A stretch of DNA of 64,000 nucleotides from Acholoe squamosa (lineage: Eukaryota > Annelida > Polychaeta > Phyllodocida > Polynoidae), in contig OX439038.1 of the NCBI GenBank assembly GCA_949317995.1, positions 71,682,659-71,746,658 of the forward strand, in the 5' to 3' direction. A program made the translations under genes and the position numbers. Positions 1-11,241 of this stretch are shown in pieces (position 1 is the first letter of the stretch; each line of letters begins with the position of its first letter). The notes under the pieces were generated by a model. That model was not told the DNA's origin, did no database searches, and was given only the letters and a program-made list of their open reading frames with translations.

Positions 1-1924
1 AGCTCTGAAAATTTAAGGACCCTTGAAGACTTCACAATTGAAAGGCTTTCTAACAGTATAAAACTGGACTAAAGTCTAAATTTGAGGGGCCTCTGAACCT
101 CTGAAAATGGACGAACCTCTAAAGGTTTGAAAGCTGTGTGTATATCATAGGAATCCAAAGCAATCAATCCTGAATCAATTGCCCTAATAAATTCTGCTCG
201 TTTTCTATATTTGCACAGAGTGGTTATTGAGGTGCTTCATAGATTGAGTACCATATTTGGATAATTATGTGCACTGTTCCCCCACTTCCCCTTACTGCTT
301 CACACAAAAGTACCACCTAGAGTTCACAAAACACAACAAACACTTCATGTAGGTGTAGAATGGGAACATAGCTTCACATTAGTGTGCATATAATGTATCT
401 TTAGTGTGGCTAAGCGATAGTAAATCAGGGTTTAGGTTGAGAAGAGGGGAAAAATACTCCAATGTCACTGCACTGAATGAGTGGTGTGAACGCCCTCGTA
501 ACTGGAGCACTTATTTTTGCTCTCCTGCTTCATAACCTTCTTGCACTAAGGTGACGATCTAGTCTTGGCAACGTGCCATTTGCAAGAGTGAAGCCAGTCC
601 CACCTAATTGTTAACTAAAAACAGACAAAAAAGCCTTAACTATGCGAGTCTTAATTCATGCCAGGCATATGACAATGACAATGATGATGACACTAATTTT
701 TATTCTATAAACCTCATTAAGGTACATGAGATACATAGATGAGATACAAGAATCCATAATAATGAACTGAATAGTATCTAAGAACTAGTCACACACATAT
801 CCTTCATTGGTACTTCCTAACTACAAAAATCATGTTTCTATACAGGCTAAGGTCGCACCAACTATCTTAAGACCAGATTTAAATACAGACTAATGTGACA
901 TGTTAATACATACTTAATAAACCAGTTCACAATGACAGTACATTGCTGTTTTATTTTTGTATGAATGTGATTTAAATTGCATGCAGTAGGTGACAGGATG
1001 TAGGTGACATCAGAAATGTTCTATAGAGGTGATGCCTCCTGGTGAGTTATGAGTGAACTAGGCAGTTGCAGCTGGCTCATTTTACTTAACATAGGTGAAC
1101 CAAGTATCAGAAAATCTGTCGCCTACAAATTATCATATTTTTTCCTATATTCATTTCATATTGAGTGTCAGAATAATGCTATTATACAAAATTATATACT
1201 GCTACTTTCAAATTGGAACCAACCAAGAAGAAAACACTATGGTATGGCATATTCATCTCCCATTGCCCCTTAGCTGGAAACACCTCAGTTCCCCCCTACT
1301 AAATAATGAACAATGAGAACACCATCCTGCTGAAAAGGGCGGGAAAACCCGTCACCCAAAATGTCACCCCCATAGAAAAGCATTGAGTGCACCAACTGTC
1401 TAAGTTGGACTTCAGGTGACCTACTTTTTTTCAAACCTAAATTTTACAAAGATAAGAATCTTATAAGAGGTAAATATAACACCTCCATGATCTTGAACAT
1501 GTACACTATCACATGACAGGTTTCATTTCATCTCATATTTGATGGTTTTGATGTAATTTGAGGGTAAACTCAACCACCTCTTCTCAGAAATGCTCACTTC
1601 CGGTCTTAAAAATTTCCCCTAGCCCCTACCTGTCTCTTAAAACTCGGCTTTCCGAGTTAACAATATCTCCTGGGTAAACTAGGGGGTATACAGGTTAATA
1701 CTATTGGTTATTTGCATTTTCCTAGATGAGCACCAGCCATTTTGATTAGTGGACCTGTAGTGACTAATTTGCTATAGTACTCTGTATTAAATGCAGCACC
1801 ACTGCATAGTATATCAAATTAATGGCTGTTAACATGACGTACTTGGTCCAATATATCACATATAACTGCTTTGCATAATTAGTGCCTGTCTATTAGTTAG
1901 CCCCAGTTCCTGGCTATAGTCAAT
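1..1924. other. No gene recognised
   Basis: AT-rich DNA with stops in all frames and only short open stretches (about 75 codons near 1050-1316) with no family signature. I see no exon with convincing splice sites and no RNA gene. It may hold introns of the minus-strand gene that begins at 27043, but nothing in the sequence proves this. Confidence 0.5.
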
Positions 1925-3400
1925 TGGGGTTGCCAGAGGTAAATTTAAACATGACAAGGTTTACAAAGTTTGCTACTTTAATCAATTCCTGCACATCTTT
2001 AGTGTTAAATAACTCTGAGATTCTAGTGTTCACATCACCTACAAGGTAATTAGAGTTGATTAGTTTACTACACTCATTTGTAAAGAAACTGCAGTCTCTT
2101 ATAATATATAGTGTATTTCATCTCCTAGTTTGTTACTGGAGCACAGGGGGCAGATGCAATTCAGTGCAATTCTATACTTTTTGGGAAGTCCAGTAGGTAG
2201 GGCTGTAGTTTGAGGTCACCTTTAAAGATATTATAGCTACGGCAAAGGCTGGAGTTGGCCAAGGAATCATGCCATATCTGCACCTGCTAGTCTGACCCGG
2301 TTGCACCTATCCATCTTTTAAACTACTCTGTGTTGAAGCAGTCCGTGTACCAAAGATAGGTTAGGCCTAAGCTGTTGAGTGAACTCTTAATTTTGGACAG
2401 CCATGTGGACTGTACTGAACCTTTGTCAAACAACATCTTCATAATTTTGTAAACAGAATAGTTCACTTTTGAACCTCTCCCATCTACAAAGCAGGCCCAA
2501 AAGTTAAGCATTCTCTGAGTGATATAATAATGTAGTATATGCCTACCCAGCTCACCTCTGGCAATATTATTGGATGTGTTCTTATGTAGGTAGAGCATGC
2601 TTTTGCATGCTTAGGAGTGTAATATTTCTAATTGCAACATGTAAAAACCCCCAAACCTCTGATCCATATAACAGGATTGGGACAACACAACTGTCGAAAA
2701 GGTAGTTGTAGTTTTCTGACCTTGCTGTTGACACTATACATCGCTCGCCTCACTTGCTGTACTTGTTTAGATAAACATTTGTTAAAGGATCCGTTACAAT
2801 TAAAGGTCACACTGAGATAGGTATACTCCGAGGTTGTCTCGATTACCGTACATCTGGACCAAAGTGCCATGTCGGGATCTTTCTTACCTTACATCTGGAG
2901 AAAACCATGACCTTTGTTTTGCTTGTATTGACACTTAGTTTCCATTTCTGGCAATAATCATAAAGAGTGTTGAGTGATTTCCGGAGTTCAGTTACAGAGT
3001 CTGAGAGAAGTATTGTGTCATCAGCATACAGCAAAGTGAATAGGTTAACAAAAATATCCATATCCTCAGTCTTATTTTCTACTAATAATCCATTACATTT
3101 GCTCTTAAGGTGAGATTCAAGGTCATTTAGGTATAGAGAAAATGGTAGAGGGGATACATTATCCCCTTGCCTGACCCCCATCTCACATCTAAATAGCGAT
3201 GAGGTTTGGTTGTTAGATCGAACACGGGACTTAGTGTCAGTATAGAGAGCTTTTATGACCTTGAAGACTCTTCCAGATATACATAAACTTAATAGTTTAC
3301 TCCATAAGTTAGCTCTATCTACCATATCAAAGGCCTTTTTATAATCATAAATGCACAGTATAATCTCTTCTTTTGTGTTAGGAGGTAGTCAATAATCAGG
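1925..3400 (-). pseudogene. Decayed non-LTR retrotransposon (LINE) reverse transcriptase, 3' part
   Basis: Read on the minus strand, 3400 to 2843 encodes the core of a LINE-type reverse transcriptase. It shows a remnant of the F-D palm motif around 3330-3370, a GVRQGDxxSP-like segment and the catalytic box LLYADDT near 3050. The reading then shifts frame into 2870-2628 and 2598-2323, and on through 2300-1925, where a degraded Cys-rich tail (CAPVTN...GDE.HYIL) resembles the C-terminal zinc-knuckle region of LINE ORF2 proteins. The 5' half (endonuclease and ORF1) is absent, as expected for 5' truncation during target-primed reverse transcription. Several frameshifts and stops make it inactive. 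The clade (Jockey/CR1-like or other) cannot be settled by eye. Confidence 0.75.
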
Positions 3401-4253
3401 TTCAGTGTAAGGATGTAGTCTGATGTGGCATACCCTGGTAACCCATATCACCATAACATGCAAGTCCCCCTGTTTATGTTTTAGCAGTAGGTCACCCAGA
3501 ACGGTCATAACCCCGGTAGCAACAGCAAGTAGGTCGCTTAGCATCCTACTGTAAATTCTCTTGTAAAAGCAGCTGCTTATACGAGAACCATAAGCTCCCC
3601 GTGGCTTATAGGACCAGCCCAAGGAAGGGATGCGGCTTATACAAGGATGCCACTCGCTGATCACCAAATATTCGGAAATCCTCCCAAATTTCTCAATTTC
3701 TTATAGGAAATACCTATAGGAATGACAAAGAAAAAATCGGAATTTCTGAAAAGTGAGGAAAGGTGGCATCTCTGCTCATAGGAGGATATTTGGCATTGTA
3801 GAACAGTACTAAGCCTATAGTTTTCAGGCAACAGATGTTGTTATATCTCTCTCTGATGTCGGGGGTGTAGCTTATAAATACAAGGATGAGCCTTAAACGA
3901 GAGAATATACGATATGTGTGTCTAAACATCCACTCTACTCTTCTACTGGACAGGTGTGCCATTAACAATATAGCCCACCCGTACCACTCCCATAATTATA
4001 GCCCTTGAATAAGTTCTGGGAATCTCAGCACTCCCACATCTAGCTTCCCTTTATTCTATGACAGACTCCGATAACCATTATTACAATAGCCATCTATACA
4101 TATTGAATTTCCAATATCCCTACCGTCACAAAGTAGGGCTGTATGGTAATTCTGTTATCTAAAAACTCGAGGTGAGTCTCTTACTTGGGGTGCGCCTTAC
4201 AATATGCGGGTATTTATAACTTTATTGTCCCCAATTACCATTTCAGTATGTGA

Positions 4254-4619
4254 TAGTACAGAGGCGTAGGAAGCAAATCTTCATTGGGGGGGCCCAGGGT
4301 GCCCCCACCCCAGCCACCATTAATTATTGGCTTGAGCGCGCTGGTGTTGATGCATTGCTGTATGGGATTTATATAAAAAGTTATTCTTTTAAGGCTCATC
4401 TTTAAACAATGCTGCCATTTTCCCTATCTTAATGACATATTTGTCCAATTTGAGTGGTGAGCTGAGGGAATCTTGTACATTTTATAATGGGGCTTGACAC
4501 ATTTTTTGGGGGGCCCAGGCATATTCAGGCCCCACCTCCTCTGTGATTGGGGGGGCCTGGTTGGGGGGGCCCAGGCCCCCCTGGCCCCCCCCCCCCCCTT
4601 TTCCTACGCCCCTGTAGTA
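4254..4619. repeat. MITE with CAGNGGCGTAGGAA termini
   Basis: The element runs 4259-4614 (356 bp). It begins CAGAGGCGTAGGAAGC and ends in the inverted form TTCCTACGCCCCTG, so about 14 bp of terminal inverted repeat with one mismatch. It is flanked by a 5 bp direct repeat TAGTA (4254-4258 and 4615-4619). It has no coding capacity, and a long C/G run lies near its right end (4561-4598). This fits a non-autonomous DNA transposon; the superfamily is not certain. Confidence 0.6.
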
Positions 4620-5641
4620 TGCCGCATATATTCCGACCTAGCGGGATACATTTTTGACCAATGAGAAAATTCCTTTCATTCAGTGCAGACTTTTAGGGCG
4701 CATTACATAACACCTGGTACCCATCAGCTGGCTACTATCAGTCCTTATCTAGCAGGATACGAGCTTCAACAGGGGTCAGCCCAGTAAGGGACATGCTAAC
4801 CAGGAATACGCTAACTAGGTTATAAGGTAATAGGTCCTGCCGTTAGGATTGTCCTGAACTCAGGATGCAGCTTATATGAGGGTATTAAACTAAGAATAGC
4901 ATCAAACTGCCAACTTTCAAGCCTATAGGTGCAGCTTGGTGTGGCTTATTTGCGGGAATTTATAATAGTATCTAGATACCCTTGTTCTTCATGGATTGCC
5001 AGTGAAGCTATTCTACTGATCTTCAGTTGTCAAGAATGATGCATCTCCCTCTTTATCGGTATTGCATATTAAGCATGCACACAACCCAGTTGAAAGTATC
5101 ATCTACTTATCATATTGATTAGATTGTAACAAATGCAAGAGTCTGAACACAGGAAAATTTATCATTACAAAATGCACAGCCATGCAGGTCACATGTACAA
5201 AATCTATAAGTATGAGTGCAGGAATTGTGTGTGTAGACTCAAAGTCTTCTAGGAGTTGGTGTGGGGAAGTGTTTACCACCCACAGAGTCCTGAGGCTAAG
5301 AGGAGGAGAGGAGAACTGGTAGATGGCCAAAACTTGTCTACTCAGTCTACCAGCCAATGGCACTCTAACGATACCTACCCAGTCACTGGAATATACAGCC
5401 ACTGGATAGGGCCCCCTTCTCCTCAGCGGCCATGCTCAACAAACTGCAATGAGTGTAGGGTAGTAGCCCAGTTTATTTAGGGACATGTGACAGCAATACC
5501 CCACAGACCCTAATACATGTATACATACAGAAGTAAACTTGATAATAGTCAGTAGAGCTATCACAATGTTATCCCTCTCTCTACTGCATTTATTTATGCT
5601 ATATTCTTTTAGGCCTACGGGTTCTGAAAACGTCAGTATCG

Positions 5642-5863
5642 TACCTTAAAAACCCTGCATATAAGCCGCACCCGCTTATAAGAGAATGTTATAAGCCACA
5701 CCTGAAGCCTAAAAAGTTTACCATTCCTTACTATTAGCCTATATACTCTATATTCAAGACTTTGCTTATAAGCCTCATCCTGAAATCAGGAACATCCTAT
5801 AAGCCGCACTAAGGGTCAAAAATGGTCTATAAGCTACGGCTTATATATGCAGGGTCTTACGGT
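5642..5863. repeat. MITE of the CTTATAAGCCGC family
   Basis: Inverted ends TACCTTAAAAACCCTGCATA and TATGCAGGGTCTTACGGT, with the internal word TATAAGCCGCAC repeated in both orientations. It is a degenerate relative of the better preserved copies at 37625-37843, 44311-45320 and 45501-45737, which show target-site TA on both sides. Non-coding. Confidence 0.55.
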
Positions 5864-6289
5864 GTGTAGGCATATACAAATGTATTATGTCTGTCCCAGT
5901 AACTTGCCCATAAACACTTTGACCAATGCTATCACAATGTTTACCATTCATAAACAGATATGATTAAACTTTTTAAATCTAATAACTTAATAACAAGTCC
6001 ATAGAGTATCATGCATGGCTGTGACTAGGCACTTGCATAACAGAGTGCTGCTCTCTCACGTAAGGTAATAACCCCATATTTTCAATACAGGGGTACACTT
6101 AGGCAGTTTATCAGAGCTTCCAGGGATCCTGTCCTTGTTTTAACCACAAGAGACTAGTGGTCAATACCGGGGGTCAATATGAGTGTAATCATACTTGAGA
6201 AGAGTTAGGAACTATAAACGTGTTGATTGTATGAACATTCATGTTACAGGACATATAATGAAATAATGTGATTTGGAGAAATTTGGACA

Positions 6290-7471
6290 CTTTTTTGGTA
6301 CTGGTACCAAGAAGCTTCAATAGATAGGAGGTGTAACTCAGAGTTTTACCTATGGACACAGTGTAACAGCCCCCCCCTCTACCCCCCATTTAAAGTAGGC
6401 TCCCTTTTGTGTTCAGTATTGAGTCCTATGTAGGATAAGGGGGTTTATAGAGATGTCAGGAATCTTTATCAGAGTGATATCAAATGGAAACAAGGCGCCA
6501 CCTTTACAAAAAGTCCTGCTGAATCCAAAATTTGTGATCTTGATTCTCAAAATTTGACCAAAAGTACCTAAAAAGGAGGTTTGATTAAGAGAATATTTTA
6601 AAATTGTACTAAAGTTATATTGAAAATGCTTGGAACTTTTATAGATGCAACATGCTAATCAAAGTCAGTACCTCAATCTACACATCCCAATGTCTCCCTA
6701 TCTCAACCTGACAAGTACTCTACCTATGTTTTGCTCTGCCTCTCCCACATGCTGCCTATCCCTAAGTCTACCTATCACTCATACTACCTATCCCTTGAGA
6801 CATCTAGAGTTTAATTAGGTTTTCCCTCAAATGCTTAAAAGATCAAAGTTTACCCCTCACCTTTGTACCTAATTTTCTCTGTACATTCTTACCATTAGTC
6901 TACCTCTCCTCAATCTGCCTATCATTCACTTTACCTATCCCTCATGGTGACTATCCCCCAACTCTTCACATCCCTCATGTTTGACAGGCACATCTGTGAT
7001 ATTACCTAGCACCAATGTATCTTTCGAATATGCTCACTTCACATGCTACCTATCCTCCTCGCTACCCATCCTCTTCAATACCTATCCCTCATGCTCACTT
7101 TATAGCTTTCCTACCTATCACAGCTTGTTCTGCTGGGATAGCTCACAACCGACCTTCATTTTGATCTCTTAGTCAACCTATCCCCTTAGGAAAAAAATTA
7201 ACAGTCTACCTCACGCATACATCTACCTATCACTCATGCTATATATCTTGAGGTTACCTATCCTTCAGGCTGCCTATCCTTCAAGGAGGATAGGTAATAA
7301 ACAGTTTAAGAGATAGGCACAGAGGGTACCTTGTAAGGTGAGCATATTCAAAAGATACATTGTTGATAGGTAATATCACAGATGTGCCAGTCAAATATGA
7401 GGGATGTGCAGAGTTGGGGGATATTCACCATGAGGGATAGGTAAAGTGAATGATAGGCAGATTGAGGATAG
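6290..7471. repeat. Foldback (palindromic) element: left arm, centre and start of right arm
   Basis: 6290-7056 is the reverse complement, at high identity, of the sequence 7326-7471 continued by 25381-25990. The best preserved part is 6420-6940 against 25381-25870. The centre (about 7060-7325) is rich in the word CTACCTATC and its complement. Outer ends are blurred: a G/C run (6368-6388 against 25899-25920) and GGTACTGGTACC-like words (6296-6310 against 25980-25993) are still recognisable. The intact element would be about 1.8 kb with arms of roughly 750 bp. No transposase frame is visible, so it is a non-autonomous foldback transposon or an inverted duplication. Confidence 0.8.
7468..7471. 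repeat. 4 bp target-site duplication ATAG, left copy
   Basis: ATAG directly precedes the 5' LTR and directly follows the 3' LTR (25377-25380). The intact left arm of the foldback element (around 6890-6930) shows the uninterrupted site as its complement, with one mismatch. This confirms that exactly four bases were duplicated on insertion. Confidence 0.9.
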
Positions 7472-7815
7472 TGTCAATGGACTATTCTATGTATTATAAT
7501 TATGAACGACATACTCAAACCAAACTGGCCAAGCTACCCCCTAGTTCAAACCAAGGTCAACCTATTTTTAGCTTAGCAGGGTGAAGAGTTCACACCTGCC
7601 CTCCTCCAGTGGGAAATCCCCAGGCTCCCTCCTGTGGATCCCCCACTGGAGAACTCAACTATTTTTAGATTCACCTAGCCAATAGGAGCAGCTCACCCCT
7701 CCTACCACAGATTGGGACTGAGCAGAACCACCGACTCAGCATATTTGAGTCGCTCCCTATACTAAAAATAGAAAGTACAGAAATAGACACGACGTCATCT
7801 GGGCTTGCTCCTGAC

Positions 7816-7822
7816 TATATAA
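7816..7822 (+). promoter_or_regulatory. TATA box of the 5' LTR
   Basis: TATATAA within an 11 bp near-palindromic setting (CTGACTA..TAGTCAG). Transcription would begin about 25-30 bp downstream, near the pyrimidine-rich TCTTATTCTTCTCC stretch at 7847-7860. Confidence 0.75.
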
Positions 7823-7967
7823 CCTAGTCAGGATCAAGCCTCAGCATCTTATTCTTCTCCAACCTAGACCCTACGACACTCAGGTGCCTTGGCTTAGGAT
7901 ATAGCTTGGTCAGACTGGCGAGTACTACATTGTACACTGTATCAGTTACTCATCATGCCAATCTTAC

Positions 7968-7973
7968 AATAAA
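7968..7973 (+). terminator. Polyadenylation signal of the LTR (AATAAA)
   Basis: AATAAA followed by GCTGGATC and a T/G-rich stretch. The copy that acts on the element's RNA is the equivalent in the 3' LTR at 25302-25307. Confidence 0.7.
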
Positions 7974-8043
7974 GCTGGATCATCAACTGAATTGTCTGGA
8001 CTCCTGTTACCTCACTTCATGACATGTAACGAGACATTGACAA

Positions 8044-8061
8044 TGGTGGAGAACCCTATTT
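8044..8061 (+). other. Primer binding site for minus-strand DNA synthesis
   Basis: One base after the LTR comes TGGTGGAGAACCC. TGG is the complement of the CCA tail of a tRNA, and the next bases should match a tRNA acceptor stem. I could not assign the tRNA from memory. Comparison of the reverse complement with the host's tRNA 3' ends would settle it. Confidence 0.6.
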
Positions 8062-8094
8062 GTAACGTCCCATTGTTTTCACCTCTCATGAGCC

Positions 8095-11000
8095 ATGAAT
8101 CAAAGTGAGACAACAACCAAAGAGCCATTTACAGAAGATGCCGTTACATCCCCAGGGCTAGACGCGCCCCCACCAGCAGCAGCAGCAGCAGCAGCACCAG
8201 CAGCAGCCCCAGACCAGCAGCAGACTGTTCCGTCATCTGACTCGTCACCTGACGCCTTTCTGTTGGATCCAATCCTACCACCATCATTTCTAACACCCAA
8301 GCCAACACCTGTGAGTAGAAACAAAACTTTTTCATCAACAATTGATGACAATAATACCGGTACACAGACCAGCACCCCACTCACATCACAGGCACCAGGA
8401 CTTAATCTGACTTTACCTGGTTTTTCAAGTGCTGAATCCCCAGTCCTAAGACTTGCTGGTCTACCAGGTGAAACATCATCTACACCTGTAGCTTCACCAA
8501 GCCACTTAGACCTAGACTCACACCTAGAGCCCAGGTCACCACGATTACAGGCCGCCTTAGAAAGCATACCTACATTACCTCGGCAGCCTGCTACCGGTAC
8601 AGACACCACCTCACCCCCAGCTGGTTTTACACACCCCAACCCTTCTGAACTCACCTGGGACAGTTATATTCCCCCTGACCCTACATTACCACCTGAATCT
8701 GATCTCTGGAGACAAAGGATAAGATCAGCTATCAATAGGTGGAGATCAGTAAGGACAAATAGAGCTCAGGAGGCACCAGCCCCCAACACTCACAATACAC
8801 AGTGTGGTGAAAGTCCCTCAGCATTTTTAGGTCGCATTAATAGAATACTAGAGGAGCAGTGGCCTGACGCCACCACATCTAGTGACCCCTTCAGGTCATA
8901 TCTAAATACCCCGACCCCTGAGGCCACCCCAACACCACCAAACACTCTCAATACCCCAAACCTGGACACAGGGGCCACCTCTTCAGACTATACACCCCTA
9001 CCTAGCCCCAGGAGAAGGAGGGCACAGTCTACCTCACCTCTTAGAAGGCAGACACCCCCCTACTATAGGGTATTGAGGAGCATAGACTCAGCAGTAGCAG
9101 GTGCTATAGGAGCCACCTCCCAGATCTTCAGGAGAAGAGCCACCCCATACTGCACCTCAGAAGACAGCCTAACCTCTGAGGACGATCCTGAAATCACCTT
9201 CCCCCACCTACGCAGAGGCAGGATGAACAGCAGGACACCCACTACACATCCTCCCAGGTATGATCAGGACGACCTGGCCAGGAATCTGGTAAGAGAATGT
9301 ACACAGGCAGTCAGTGATTCCTTAAGCAATTTACTGACTGGCCAGATTAATCTCCTATCAGCTGAAATCCAAAGGGTAGGCCAGGAGCACACCAGCCATC
9401 TAAACAGGGTCAACGACAGGTTAGACAACATGGACACCTGGAGGGCTCAAATGGAGCGCGACTTGATACAATCACACAGGAGAGCTGCAGAAGACAATGC
9501 AGATGTCCTGAGGAGATCTGAAATGATGGCAGCAGATATCTCTGAGCGCATCAACAGGAACATGGATGATGTTAGGAGAGAGATTTGCTCAGTTTATGGC
9601 CACAGGCCCCCACTCCAGCCCCCTCCTGCCCACTCCTCACCGGCAAACTTGGGTATACCTCATGCCTCACAGACCCCCAGTGCACCTACCATGCCAGGTT
9701 TCCAACATGCTGGCAATGACATAAGGTCAAGCCCACCCAGCGCCTTCCAGAACAACACTCCAGCTGGTTTATTGGGTGCCACGCCCACCTCACACAGGTC
9801 AACCCGAGACGATATTCCTAGTGTCTCCGCTACTCGCCAGATGGCAGCTCCAGCCACCACCCCAGTGCAGGCCAATGCTAACACATTAGGTACAGTGGCA
9901 GGTAGTATCTATATCCCTGCTCATGCTCGTACACCCAGCAACATGCCTATACCCATGCAAACCCTGTATTCTCAAAGCACAGGTGCACATCCAACAGGAC
10001 ACCGCCAGGCATACGACCACTCCACCCCTATGATACCAATGATAGGCCAATCTCACATCGCCAGTGGTTTGGGTCAAATGACTTTGAGTGATGACAAACT
10101 CTCCTCAGCCCAACTCAGCTCTTTTAATAAGCCTGAGACATTTGACAAACCAACTGAGTACAGGTCTGCCGCCAAATTCATCACAGAATTTAAGTTCTGG
10201 ATCAGGAATGTATACCCCCGCCACCAACACCTGCACGCCTCCTGCCTATACACCTTCCTAAAGGGCAGGGCAGCTCAATGGTTCTTCGCCAATATTTTTG
10301 AGAAGCCCATCATGTATGACAATGAGGCAGTATATGCAGCCTTCCTGAAGCGTTTTGGCACCCCTGACCCTGCAACCATCAGCAAAGGTTATAGAAACAG
10401 GACACAACAGCCAGATGAGACAGTGGAACAGTACTTAGAAGACATGACCCTGCTCTTGGCAAACAGCAACCTGGAGGAGTCAGTTCAAGTGGATTACCTG
10501 ATTAATGGGCTTAAGCCTCAAATTAAATCAGTAATCCTCCCTGACATGCCCAAAACCATAGCTGATGCAGAAAAAATGGCCCTTACACAGGAATTGCGCA
10601 TAGAAGCACATAAAATGGCCATGGCTGGGACCCAACAAGCAGACCTCTGTGCCATGAACAGCAACAAAAACAATAGTGGCACACCCAGAAAGGAAAACCA
10701 ATACTCCAACAATAAAAAGTATGACAGGTACCCCAGTGGCAACTACAACAGGCAGTATGAGACCAGGACCCAAAACGGCTCCAGCAACCAATCTGACCCC
10801 AATTACAGAAGGTTCAGAAGGTCAAGGTCTCAGGATGCTTCTGGAGGAAGAAATAAACCACCTCAGCAAAGAGCTAGATCACAAAGCGCCTCCAGAAATC
10901 CTACCTCCAGGGATGACAACAAAATAGTCATCACAGTGGCCACAGCCCCGGCAAACAATAAACAGGTTTCCTTTAAAAGGGTCACACATGAGGCTGATAT

Positions 11001-11205
11001 CATAAACAGCAATAGTCCCCCTTACCAGAATAGGAGGACCAGAGACCCCACACCCAGCAGATTCCCAAGGAATAACAATGAAAGTGATCCGACGGAACCT
11101 GAGGGCAACGCTGACCTACATAACATTGATGAAGACAATCATGATCACAACGATGGTGATGAAGACTTCATTGATGAAGACACGGACTATGATGACGAAG
11201 AATAG
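8095..11205 (+). CDS. Gag polyprotein, 1036 residues
   Basis: Structural protein that assembles the particle and packages RNA. The ATG at 8095 is the first in the transcript and lies 53 nt after the LTR. Residues 1-380 are Pro/Thr/Ser/Ala-rich and look disordered, with an alanine run at about 27-37 encoded by a GCA/CAG repeat. About 389-500 is a heptad-rich helical segment likely to be a coiled coil. About 675-845 matches the Ty3/gypsy capsid family (Retrotrans_gag), with FITEFKFWI, GRAAQWFF, FLKRFGTPD and ETVEQYLEDM. There is no CCHC zinc knuckle; instead 870-960 is Arg/Ser/Asn-rich (RRFRRSRSQ, QQRARSQSASR) and could bind nucleic acid. The last 40 residues are strongly acidic. It ends in TAG, with pol following in the same frame. 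It is long for a Metaviridae Gag. Confidence 0.93.
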   Translation: MNQSETTTKEPFTEDAVTSPGLDAPPPAAAAAAAPAAAPDQQQTVPSSDSSPDAFLLDPILPPSFLTPKPTPVSRNKTFSSTIDDNNTGTQTSTPLTSQAPGLNLTLPGFSSAESPVLRLAGLPGETSSTPVASPSHLDLDSHLEPRSPRLQAALESIPTLPRQPATGTDTTSPPAGFTHPNPSELTWDSYIPPDPTLPPESDLWRQRIRSAINRWRSVRTNRAQEAPAPNTHNTQCGESPSAFLGRINRILEEQWPDATTSSDPFRSYLNTPTPEATPTPPNTLNTPNLDTGATSSDYTPLPSPRRRRAQSTSPLRRQTPPYYRVLRSIDSAVAGAIGATSQIFRRRATPYCTSEDSLTSEDDPEITFPHLRRGRMNSRTPTTHPPRYDQDDLARNLVRECTQAVSDSLSNLLTGQINLLSAEIQRVGQEHTSHLNRVNDRLDNMDTWRAQMERDLIQSHRRAAEDNADVLRRSEMMAADISERINRNMDDVRREICSVYGHRPPLQPPPAHSSPANLGIPHASQTPSAPTMPGFQHAGNDIRSSPPSAFQNNTPAGLLGATPTSHRSTRDDIPSVSATRQMAAPATTPVQANANTLGTVAGSIYIPAHARTPSNMPIPMQTLYSQSTGAHPTGHRQAYDHSTPMIPMIGQSHIASGLGQMTLSDDKLSSAQLSSFNKPETFDKPTEYRSAAKFITEFKFWIRNVYPRHQHLHASCLYTFLKGRAAQWFFANIFEKPIMYDNEAVYAAFLKRFGTPDPATISKGYRNRTQQPDETVEQYLEDMTLLLANSNLEESVQVDYLINGLKPQIKSVILPDMPKTIADAEKMALTQELRIEAHKMAMAGTQQADLCAMNSNKNNSGTPRKENQYSNNKKYDRYPSGNYNRQYETRTQNGSSNQSDPNYRRFRRSRSQDASGGRNKPPQQRARSQSASRNPTSRDDNKIVITVATAPANNKQVSFKRVTHEADIINSNSPPYQNRRTRDPTPSRFPRNNNESDPTEPEGNADLHNIDEDNHDHNDGDEDFIDEDTDYDDEE
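8099..8110 (+). other. Candidate major splice donor inside the start of gag
   Basis: CAAA|GTGAGA, with the cut after 8104. The exon therefore carries the gag start codon, two more full codons and one base. This phase is the one needed to enter the env frame at 17961 and the shorter frame of the 3' exon at 22831. Rous sarcoma virus is an established precedent for an env mRNA that uses the gag start codon and first codons. Not proven here; RNA reads would show it. Confidence 0.5.
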
Positions 11206-11241
11206 GTTTCAGGGGAAGGATGCAAAGCACCAAACCACCCC
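11203..11241 (+). promoter_or_regulatory. Gag stop codon with possible readthrough signal
   Basis: TAG G at 11203-11206 is followed in the same frame by open pol codons, with no second stop until 15730. Directly downstream, GTTT (11206-11209) can pair with AAAC (11232-11235), and GGGG (11212-11215) can pair with CCCC (11238-11241), in a crossed arrangement like an H-type pseudoknot. Gammaretroviruses use stop readthrough with a downstream pseudoknot, but there the knot sits about 8 nt from the stop. Here the gap is nearly absent, so the structure is speculative. The shared frame is fact. Confidence 0.5.

Larger units (their letters stand above)
3401..6289. other. Gene-free stretch with small repeats
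   Basis: No supported gene. It contains two MITEs listed separately, and degenerate copies of a repeat whose recognisable words are variants of GCTTATAAGCCGC and its complement (for example 3549-3920, 4140-4215 and 4860-4960). An open frame at 5103-5402 minus has no start context or family signature, and I do not call it. Confidence 0.5.
7472..8042 (+). repeat. 5' long terminal repeat (571 bp)
   Basis: It starts TGTCAATGG and ends CATTGACA, an 8 bp terminal inverted repeat. It carries a TATA box at 7816-7822, a GACGTCA half-palindrome (CRE-like) about 25-30 bp upstream of it, and AATAAA at 7968-7973. It reads the same as 24806-25376 with no difference that I could see. U3 would run to about 7845, with R and U5 following. 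The R/U5 part is the portion best conserved in the solo LTR at 62204. Confidence 0.95.

Noticed and set aside
5103-5402. 99-codon minus-strand ORF considered as exon 2 of the CoA-transferase gene
   Set aside because: No similarity to the expected continuation of that family, and no matching acceptor and phase.
8100-8654. 184-codon minus-strand ORF opposite the start of gag
   Set aside because: Gly/Ser/Val composition mirrors the Pro/Thr/Ala-rich gag sequence; no independent evidence of coding.
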